This document shows, piece by piece, positions 58,535-64,000 of a DNA stretch of 64,000 nt. Made by a program: the position numbers and the translations under genes. The notes under the pieces are model-generated. The model had not been told where the DNA came from. It did no database searches and was given only the letters and a program-made list of their open reading frames with translations. The DNA comes from Dyadobacter koreensis (GTDB lineage Bacteria > Bacteroidota > Bacteroidia > Cytophagales > Spirosomataceae). The stretch covers positions 391,061 to 455,060 of the forward strand of contig NZ_FNXY01000005.1 of the NCBI RefSeq assembly GCF_900108855.1, read 5' to 3'. Each line of letters begins with the position of its first letter. Position 1 is the stretch's first letter.

Positions 58535-58924
58535 ATGGTATGTGTGATGAAAGAGACAGAAAAGAGAGACCAGAAATCTTATAATCCAAAAGGCGGCAGA
58601 CCGCCCAAGAAAGTCAAACGCGAAAGTCAGCTGATGGTCAGGCTGACGGAAACCGAACGGTTTCTGATCGAGACGAAAGCCCGAGAAGCAGGTATGAAAC
58701 CCAGCGCATGGTTTCGGCTGGCTGCTAAAAAAGCCAGGGTTATTGCCAGGCTAAAACCCGAGGACGCAGGACTGTTGAGAATGCTGGCCGGCATGGCAAA
58801 CAACCTAAATCAACTTACACATCTGGCGCATACGGACGGGTTACTATCTGTTCAGAAAAAATGCCGGGAGCTGCTTTCTGATATTGATGATGTACTTAAA
58901 AAACTAAAAGACGATGATCGGTAA
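58535..58924 (+). CDS. mobC: Mobilization accessory protein MobC
   Basis: The 129-residue protein has a basic N-terminus (KGGRPPKKVKRESQ) followed by a ribbon-helix-helix region (LMVRLTETERFLIETKAREAG) and the MobC signature LLRMLAGMANNLNQLTHLAH. Start could be the second Met (residue 5). It binds oriT and helps the relaxase to open the strand. It overlaps the relaxase gene by 11 bp. Confidence 0.92.
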   Translation: MVCVMKETEKRDQKSYNPKGGRPPKKVKRESQLMVRLTETERFLIETKAREAGMKPSAWFRLAAKKARVIARLKPEDAGLLRMLAGMANNLNQLTHLAHTDGLLSVQKKCRELLSDIDDVLKKLKDDDR

Positions 58925-59855
58925 GGTAACAGTCGGCAGCAGTTTTGCAGGGGTTGTCCGGTATGTTATTCAAAAACCGGAAGCCAGGTTTATCTATGCA
59001 GAGGGTATCAGAATGGAAAACGTTCAGACCGCAATTGATGATTTTAATATGCAGCGAAAATTAAACCCAGACCTACGCCGGGCAGTCGGCCATGTTGCCC
59101 TGAGTTGGAGTAAAAATGACGCCGACAAATTAACGAGTGAAATCATGATGCAGCGGGCAAAGGAATATATGCAAAAGATGAAGATCAATTCAACCCAGTA
59201 CCTGCTCGTCGAACATAAGGATAAAAACCATCCGCATGTACATCTAATCTATAACCGCGTCAACAACGAGGGCAAAACAATTTCTGACCGTTTTCAAAGA
59301 GGAAGAAATCAAAAGATCTGTAAAGAGATGACCTTGAAATACGGCTACTACCTGGGTAAAGACAAATCCCAGGTCAACCGTTTGCAGTTGACTGGTGTGG
59401 ATAAGATCAAATATGAACTGTATGACGCCATTACGGCTGCCAGCCAAACGGCGCGAAACTGGAACGAACTGGAAGCAGCTCTGAAAAAGCAAGGAATCGG
59501 TTTGGTACTGAAATACAAATCCGGAACTGAGCAGATCCAGGGTATCAGCTTCAGTAAAGGTGATGTAAAAATGAAAGGATCTAAAATCGACCGAAGCCTG
59601 AGCCACGGCAGACTGGATGAGAAAATCCGGCAGAATCAGAAACGGTTGATTGTTGGCCAGGCTGCCTCGCCAACCTCAGTAAAGCCGGACATACACAGTC
59701 AACAACCTGCCTTCCAGGAACCTGTCAAAAGATTGGATTCCAATGACAATTTGCTCAAAGATCTAATGAGCCCTGTCGAATCGCATTCACAAACAGACTC
59801 GTATGAGCTCAGACAACGAAAAAGAAGAAAAAAGTATAAAGGACAATCACTATGA
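58914..59855 (+). CDS. mobB: Relaxase (MOBP-type mobilization nuclease)
   Basis: The 313-residue protein starts MIGKVTVGSSFAGVVRYVIQ, where Y18 is a candidate nucleophile. The metal site is H106-P-H108-V-H110 in NHPHVHLIYN. The C-terminal 100 residues are basic and without a recognised domain. It nicks oriT and covalently pilots the strand through a conjugation pore that must come from another element, as no type IV secretion genes are seen. Overlaps mobC and the next gene by 4 bp, so this is a mob operon. Confidence 0.92.
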   Translation: MIGKVTVGSSFAGVVRYVIQKPEARFIYAEGIRMENVQTAIDDFNMQRKLNPDLRRAVGHVALSWSKNDADKLTSEIMMQRAKEYMQKMKINSTQYLLVEHKDKNHPHVHLIYNRVNNEGKTISDRFQRGRNQKICKEMTLKYGYYLGKDKSQVNRLQLTGVDKIKYELYDAITAASQTARNWNELEAALKKQGIGLVLKYKSGTEQIQGISFSKGDVKMKGSKIDRSLSHGRLDEKIRQNQKRLIVGQAASPTSVKPDIHSQQPAFQEPVKRLDSNDNLLKDLMSPVESHSQTDSYELRQRKRRKKYKGQSL

Positions 59856-60436
59856 AAAAGATAGAAGAACAACTCGACGCAATAGAGGAAGTGCTCACGC
59901 AGCTGGTTAAGAAAATCTCTGCTGCCGAAGAACAGAACAAAAATCAGAAAGTCACGCCGGATGATAGAATCAGTAGTATGCTGACTGAAATTAATACCCA
60001 ATTAAAGAAACAGCCATCCGGGCAGTTGTTAACTGCTCAAATCAATGGTTTACAAAAGAGTATTGAAACCATTTCGCAGCAATCCCAGGTCAGCCACCAC
60101 CATCATTTTGACCTGCAATCCAGGGGTTTTATTATTTCAGCCGCAATTCTATTGATTGTATCTGCTATTAGTGTCGGCATTGCCGTCACAAACAGCGGCG
60201 AAAATAGCCGGCTACATGCAATGGATGTTAAATATCGGATGATCCGGCAGGTCAATCCGGAAATTGCTGCCTGGACTGATAGTATATATTACCACAATCC
60301 GGAGCTGGCAGAACAGGAGACAGCAAAACGGGAAGCGCATGAGTTGGTAGTAAAGGATGCGGAAGCACTTTTGAAACAGAAGCAGCAGGAGACTAAAAAT
60401 GCTCAGATTCTCCTCAAAAAGCTTAAAAAGGATTGA
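59852..60436 (+). CDS. Coiled-coil membrane protein of the mob operon
   Basis: The 194-residue protein overlaps the relaxase gene (ATGA). Two Gln/Lys/Glu-rich helices (about 1-75, 150-194) with coiled-coil heptads flank one transmembrane helix (about 92-113: IISAAILLIVSAISVGIAV). A short HHHHF stretch precedes the membrane. I know similar proteins after relaxase genes in Bacteroidota mobilizable elements; they may dock the relaxosome to the membrane. No enzymatic motif is visible. Confidence 0.8.
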   Translation: MKKIEEQLDAIEEVLTQLVKKISAAEEQNKNQKVTPDDRISSMLTEINTQLKKQPSGQLLTAQINGLQKSIETISQQSQVSHHHHFDLQSRGFIISAAILLIVSAISVGIAVTNSGENSRLHAMDVKYRMIRQVNPEIAAWTDSIYYHNPELAEQETAKREAHELVVKDAEALLKQKQQETKNAQILLKKLKKD

Positions 60437-60530
60437 TTTTGGCTTTTGCTGCTCGATAATGCCTTTTATTAATCTAAATGGACGCGTTGGGCAGCAAAAG
60501 TTTATGAAAGTTCGTGTTTGGCAGGAAAAG

Positions 60531-60596
60531 TTAAGCTTTGGCCGCGTTTATCTCACCGGCTACCAAATCTGTGAAAAGTATTCTTGCCTGTCTTAT
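60531..60596 (-). pseudogene. Possible hipA start remnant
   Basis: Just after the broken antitoxin, 21 codons read RQARILFTDLVAGEI before a stop. This resembles the first strand of HipA kinases (KAxVYxNxxLAG). An ATA stands where the ATG would be. The rest of hipA is absent. Tentative. Confidence 0.35.
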
Positions 60597-60823
60597 GGCG
60601 ATTGCTGCTGATTAGCCGGGTTTAGATCTTTACTATTTACAGGGGCTAGCTCGTGCCCGAACATTCAAAGTACCTGATTTACCTTTTCGAGGTTCAGATT
60701 TCTTTTATCCTGCTCGATTTTCCGGATTACCGTGAGTGCGATCCCGGCTCTGGATGCCAAATCTTCCTGAGTCAATTTTACTTGCTTTCTTTTTCGCTTA
60801 ACGAATTCTGCTAATTTTTCCAC
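60593..60823 (-). pseudogene. HipB-like (Y4mF family) antitoxin gene with in-frame TGA
   Basis: A GTG start at 60823 gives 52 residues with a complete XRE-type HTH (LTQEDLASRAGIALTVIRKIE) and NLEKVNQVL, where TGA interrupts (60665-60667). The same frame continues as MFGHELAPVN and on to a TAA at 60593. Y4mF-type HipB proteins normally read NQVLxxFGHELAPV without break, so a single codon has become a stop. The truncated product keeps its DNA-binding domain. Palindromic operators lie just upstream. Confidence 0.7.
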
Positions 60824-60827
60824 TGGT

Positions 60828-60865
60828 TATATGTTTAAGCATATAATTATTCCAATATGCTTAAA
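60828..60865 (-). promoter_or_regulatory. Operator-like palindromes before the HipB-like gene
   Basis: TATATGTTTAAGCATATA (60828-60845) is an imperfect 18-bp palindrome. TTTAAGCATAT (60834-60844) and ATATGCTTAAA (60855-60865) are perfect inverted copies. Such sites are typical of autoregulated HipB-type repressors. Confidence 0.6.
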
Positions 60866-60920
60866 TTTATATGCAAAAGCGTACAATTTGTCCAGTATTT
60901 TTTTACCCATGGTATCAACT

Positions 60921-61361
60921 TTAGGACTCATATCCCAAGTTTAATTCTTGGGCTTGATGAGCCATTAACTCCAGGCTGCTTTTTCTCACTAGCTTTTGCT
61001 CCATTTCATAAGATAGTAATACTTCTAATGGAATTTTTCTACTGCTTTCAACTTTCTTCAATGGGATTACACCTGTTTCAAGTAGCCCCATTATATGCAG
61101 CTTGGATACATTCAGGATGTCCACCGCCTCCTGAGTACATAATTCAGAGTCAGGCGGTGTCAGGGAAATTGCCTTTCCTTCTGCCATGCATGATAAAATC
61201 TGCGAAAGAAATCTGAGTGCTGTAAGGGGGATCTTAAAGATTTCGCTACTCTCTTCCATCTTAATATGTACAATATCTGACCTGTAGTTAGCCACTGCTG
61301 CGGAAAAGTTGAATACTGATTCGCTTGCCATTTTTTGTTCTCGGCGAGTTGGCTTTTTCAA
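60921..61361 (-). CDS. Excisionase/MerR-like antitoxin of a PIN toxin system (orphan)
   Basis: The 146-residue protein has an N-terminal region (about 30-70) with PLTALRFLSQILSCMAEGKAISLTP. An HTH follows (SELCTQEAVDILNVSKLHIMGLLETG, KKVESSRKIPLEVLLSY), ending in AQELNLGY. This order is that of antitoxins partnered with PIN-domain RNase toxins. Translation may start at the second Met (residue 11). The toxin gene that normally follows is not present; the broken HipB-like gene lies there instead. Confidence 0.75.
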   Translation of the reverse strand: MKKPTRREQKMASESVFNFSAAVANYRSDIVHIKMEESSEIFKIPLTALRFLSQILSCMAEGKAISLTPPDSELCTQEAVDILNVSKLHIMGLLETGVIPLKKVESSRKIPLEVLLSYEMEQKLVRKSSLELMAHQAQELNLGYES

Positions 61362-61494
61362 TACTGGTTTGATCTATTTCAGGGAATATCTTGTTCTTTG
61401 TTCGCAAACAAAGAACAAAGCTGTTATATAGTAATAGAGGGAGAGAATAACTTCTAGGGATTTTTTAATTGATAGCCGAAGTGACGTTTCTTTT

Positions 61495-61572
61495 CCTAAA
61501 TCTAAACTAACGACTTTCTTAGTTTAGATTTAGGGTGGAAAACTAAACTAACGATTCAATTAGTTTAGTTTT
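61495..61572 (+). repeat. Twin perfect palindromes sharing TTAGTTTAG
   Basis: Hairpin 1 has 16-bp arms (61495-61510, 61519-61534) and hairpin 2 has 13-bp arms (61539-61551, 61560-61572). Both loops are 8 nt and begin CGA, and both arms share the CTAAACTAA/TTAGTTTAG core. They fill most of the gap between the antitoxin and the XRE regulator genes. Confidence 0.7.
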
Positions 61573-61669
61573 TGTATCATTTCTAAACTTACATTGCTTT
61601 CTAAAAACAGTTTTGAATTTTTAAGGAAATATGGCTTTAAAACCGTTTTTCTGCAATACCGATGAAAGC

Positions 61670-62116
61670 TTATTTTTGATTTAATTTCCCTTCCACTATT
61701 CTGGTTAGTAACTCATTTTTATCCTGTTCAGCTTTCAGAAGACGTTCGTACAGAAGCTTGTTCTCTTCTAAGACCTGAAAAAGTTTTTCTACAGGGTTAA
61801 TGTCGCAATTTTGAAAAATTCCAATTGTACCAGTGCTTGCATTAGAGCCCTCGTAATTATTTTGAATATTAAATATTGCAGTTTCTTCATCAAAGTTCTT
61901 TATCGCATCTGCCGGTACCTTTAGAATGTTGGCAATCTGATCTAAAATATCTTTTTCGATAGTTTCTTTCTGTTCAAGCAACGACACCCTTTTCTGAGTC
62001 CAGTCACCACCCAATTCATAAGCAAGTGCCTCCTGCTTTATTGACATCATTTCCCGGAAACGCTTCACATTTCTGCCTTGGTGTATGTTTTTGGTCATAT
62101 CAGATGATGAGCTCAT
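61670..62116 (-). CDS. XRE-family HTH regulator of the mobile element
   Basis: The 148-residue protein has an XRE-type HTH (about 10-70: KRFREMMSIKQEALAYELGG, WTQKRVSLLEQKETIEKDIL), a Glu/Asn-rich centre, and a C-terminal coiled coil (VEKLFQVLEENKLLYERLLKAEQDKNELLTRI) for dimerization. Start may be the second Met (residue 7). This regulator type is common in Bacteroidota mobile elements. It diverges from the repeat protein gene at 62253, and palindromes at 61495 lie downstream. Confidence 0.85.
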   Translation of the reverse strand: MSSSSDMTKNIHQGRNVKRFREMMSIKQEALAYELGGDWTQKRVSLLEQKETIEKDILDQIANILKVPADAIKNFDEETAIFNIQNNYEGSNASTGTIGIFQNCDINPVEKLFQVLEENKLLYERLLKAEQDKNELLTRIVEGKLNQK

Positions 62117-62252
62117 GCCGTAAATGTAATGCTAATAGATTGTTATCAAAGTTCTAAAATAGTCGTTTCTGGCTAAAATTCCCAATTTCAGAATTTTTTA
62201 GAAATCGGGTTTAGCTCAATTTCCGGAATGGTTTATCATAACTGACAGCATT

Positions 62253-63218
62253 ATGAGATTCATTTCAGAAGATGACGCAGACGTTCGCCCGCTTTGGATG
62301 TCGCCACAGGAAATTAGCGATCCGTCCGAATTCATTCGTCAATTTTGCAGGATGCACAGCATCGCTGATTGCAGGTTTTTCCTTTGGCAAATGTTAAGCA
62401 ATTCCGTTTCGGCTAATAACACGGATGCAGACGCATCTGCCGGAGAACAGCTTTATTTTTTTGAAAACCTGATGCCCTTTATAGAGGCAGTTTTCTTATT
62501 GCAGTATACTGATGCGGAAAAGGTTGTAGACGTAAGTTCCGAAAACAATGCCTACCATGAGAATATCGAAAGTTCGGTATCAGACAAAAACTCCGTCATG
62601 GGCGCTTCCGACTATTTTCCGTTAACCGATCAAATTGAAAAGAGTAAACTCAAAAAGAAGCTTAAAAAGTTAAAGTACCACTCAGTTTGGTACAGGGAAA
62701 GGATAAATGACCCCTGTCAGGTTATACAGAGTTTCTTTGACTATTCTTCACTTATGAGCTTCAAAACGAATTTATATGAAATATTGAAAGTAACGTCGGA
62801 GGATTATTTTTATCAGAAAGGAAGCCCAAACAGTGTTTCGCATCATCTTGAAAGACTTGAGTCTATTATCAATGTGGCCTATCTTATGAATGGAGAAAAC
62901 CTGGGGCATATAGACATAAAGTCCAAATTAGAAGATCCGCAATTGCCTCCCGTAACTCAGGAAATGTCTCACTCCTTGTTAACAAAGGAAGAAATACTGA
63001 ATCCAGAAAAAGTCCTAACATCCTTTTTTGACTACAAATCCCTGAAAGAGTGGAAGAAGGCCTTGATCGAAATCAATGATTTCGCATTAAGCAAACATCC
63101 TGCCCATGAATGGGGTGTATGGATTGACGCACTTCCGGTTTTTGTACATTCAGTTAAGCTTGCAGAAGCTTTGTGTCTGATTGGATGCAGTGAGGAACAA
63201 CACATCGAACAGAGATAA
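62253..63218 (+). CDS. Unknown protein with three internal repeats
   Basis: The 321-residue protein contains the same unit three times (about 16-85, 146-214, 243-310): a motif of the type I-x-D/N-P-x-x-V/F-I-x-x-F-F, then FKxxLxEI or an equivalent, and an amphipathic helix of the type LExLxxIIxxAxLL. The anchors are D23-P24, D153-P154 and N250-P251. No signal peptide. I recall similar unnamed proteins in Bacteroidota mobile elements but no function. Confidence 0.8.
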   Translation: MRFISEDDADVRPLWMSPQEISDPSEFIRQFCRMHSIADCRFFLWQMLSNSVSANNTDADASAGEQLYFFENLMPFIEAVFLLQYTDAEKVVDVSSENNAYHENIESSVSDKNSVMGASDYFPLTDQIEKSKLKKKLKKLKYHSVWYRERINDPCQVIQSFFDYSSLMSFKTNLYEILKVTSEDYFYQKGSPNSVSHHLERLESIINVAYLMNGENLGHIDIKSKLEDPQLPPVTQEMSHSLLTKEEILNPEKVLTSFFDYKSLKEWKKALIEINDFALSKHPAHEWGVWIDALPVFVHSVKLAEALCLIGCSEEQHIEQR

Positions 63219-63365
63219 TACACTCCATCTTAAATAAATAAAACTTGGAAAGGAATCGGTTTGGCTTAATCGTAGTCACTTGACAGACATATTTGCCGAG
63301 ATTTCAAGACAATTGGTAAGAGTGCAAGTGCGAACACTGTATTGATAAAGGTGGGTTAGAGAAGT

Positions 63366-63398
63366 CCGTAGTTATCGCAAATTTTGCGATAACTACGG
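63366..63398. repeat. Perfect 16-bp palindrome with 1-nt loop
   Basis: CCGTAGTTATCGCAAA (63366-63381) and its exact complement (63383-63398) flank a single T. No T run follows, so it is not a typical terminator. Confidence 0.75.
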
Positions 63399-63463
63399 CG
63401 GTCTACAAGGTATACTAAGTAGATCATGATAATAGTAAAATACATTAATTCAGTGAGTTAAAT

Positions 63464-63504
63464 TTAGCTCCAACCTTTTCCAATTTGGAAAAGGTTGGAG
63501 CTAA
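63464..63504. repeat. Perfect 20-bp palindrome with 1-nt loop
   Basis: TTAGCTCCAACCTTTTCCAA (63464-63483) and its exact complement (63485-63504) flank a single T. On the plus strand the right end is followed by an A run; on the minus strand no T run follows. It lies just before the RhuM remnant. Confidence 0.75.
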
Positions 63505-63521
63505 CGGAAAAAAAATGCACT

Positions 63522-63934
63522 TTGTATAACCTGGATGTAATCATACTTGTTGGTTACCGGCTCAATTTAGCCAAAACCACTCAATTCCGGCAATGGGCAA
63601 CACTTGGCTTAAAAATTATCTGATCAAGGGTTATCCGATTAATGAGAAACGGCTGAATCAAAAGCAGCAAGAGGTGCAGACCTTAAAGGATGGTATCCGG
63701 ATACTGAGTCGGCAATGCAGATCTGACATTGCTCCGCCAATTCGCGAAAGTTCTTGAATACTGGACGATTACGATAGTTAAAAATTAGATCCGAAAGGCA
63801 TTACAATCCGGCAGCGGAGTATTTAGATTTACCGGAATACAGAATAGCATTACGCAGTCTGTTTATTTGAATTTGGGACGTTGTTTTCTAAAGGATAGTT
63901 GGAAGGTTATAGCAACGGGGTTGTCAAAATAACC
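63522..63934 (+). pseudogene. Decayed RhuM-family gene
   Basis: The first piece, in one frame, reads YNLDVIILVGYRLN, then FRQWATLGLKNYLIKGYPIN and QEVQTLKDGIRILSRQ, the hallmarks of the RhuM family. It breaks near 63753. Later pieces in shifted frames show ILDDYD, LDPKGITIRQ and KDSWKVIATGLSK before a TAA at 63932-63934. The 5' third is missing and several frameshifts are present. RhuM proteins occur next to type I restriction genes and in islands; no function is left here. Confidence 0.7.
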
Positions 63935-64000
63935 ATTGTTCTGAAAATAGTTTCCAGATATGGATTATCTATTCGAAACTGGTGGGATCCGAAGCATTCT

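Noticed and set aside
60399..60611. 70-codon plus-strand frame after the mob operon
   Set aside because: It overlaps the end of the coiled-coil gene and the complement of the hipA/hipB remnants and resembles nothing.
60665..60667. In-frame TGA and TAA codons in three genes (Rpn, HipB-like, Abi) as sign of recoding or an altered genetic code
   Set aside because: Both TGA and TAA are involved, and the many long intact genes here use TGG for Trp and end normally at TAA, TAG or TGA. Gene decay explains the cases better.
63219..64000. Right attachment site of the mobile element
   Set aside because: I looked for the tRNA-Pro 3' sequence (CGGGATGACAGGATTTGAAC) in this stretch and did not see it; the end is outside the window.

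Overview
The window looks like a chromosomal segment of a Cytophagales bacterium (Bacteroidota), most like Dyadobacter or Spirosoma. The evidence is a SusC/SusD pair, a T9SS-type sorting tail, TAnnTTTG -7 promoter boxes, the Bacteroidota arrangement yceD-rpmF-plsX-fabH-efp-accB-accC, a cysteine-free L32, and the families present (Tat-exported Gfo/Idh/MocA, DUF4965 glutaminase-like, M61, M81, GH2). The genus is inferred from family resemblance, not from a marker gene. REGION 1, about 1 to 46 kb, is ordinary chromosome. It holds YceI, a GH2 beta-galactosidase with a histone-like basic tail, coaX, a conserved unknown 486-residue protein, the lipid/translation cluster, M61 and M48 peptidases, a DUF4965 protein, dsbD, argB, SusC/SusD, a cytochrome c/FG-GAP protein, argH, NlpC/P60, purM, a secreted PQQ-type sugar dehydrogenase, a GT9 transferase, M81, an esterase and a WG-repeat protein. 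Much of it serves envelope, fatty-acid and amino-acid metabolism plus uptake and hydrolysis of organic matter. Most transcription units end in clear intrinsic terminators. REGION 2, about 46 to 50.5 kb, is a decay zone. It has a divergent HxlR/NmrA-like pair with shared inverted repeats, a secreted thiol peroxidase, a broken VOC gene, a hydrolase tail remnant, and an Abi_2/AbiF-type HEPN gene interrupted by a single TAA. The Abi gene is preceded by its own promoter and a short terminator-like hairpin RNA, which is the layout of an AbiF toxin with an ncRNA partner. REGION 3, from about 50.5 kb to the window end, is an integrative mobilizable element. Its left end is a 3' fragment of tRNA-Pro. 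It then carries tandem arm-type repeats, a tyrosine recombinase, an unknown gene 3 bp downstream, two lipoprotein genes, an AlpA/Xis-like HTH, an SF3-type helicase, an iteron-like region, a Toprim primase, an oriT-like region, mobC, relaxase and a coiled-coil membrane protein. Beyond these lie a decayed HipB/HipA module with intact-looking operators, an orphan antitoxin, twin palindromes, an XRE regulator, a triple-repeat protein, two perfect palindromes and a shattered RhuM gene. The right end of the element is not in the window. Together int, Xis, helicase, primase and Mob would allow excision, copying and mobilization with help from a conjugative element in trans, because no type IV secretion genes are visible.
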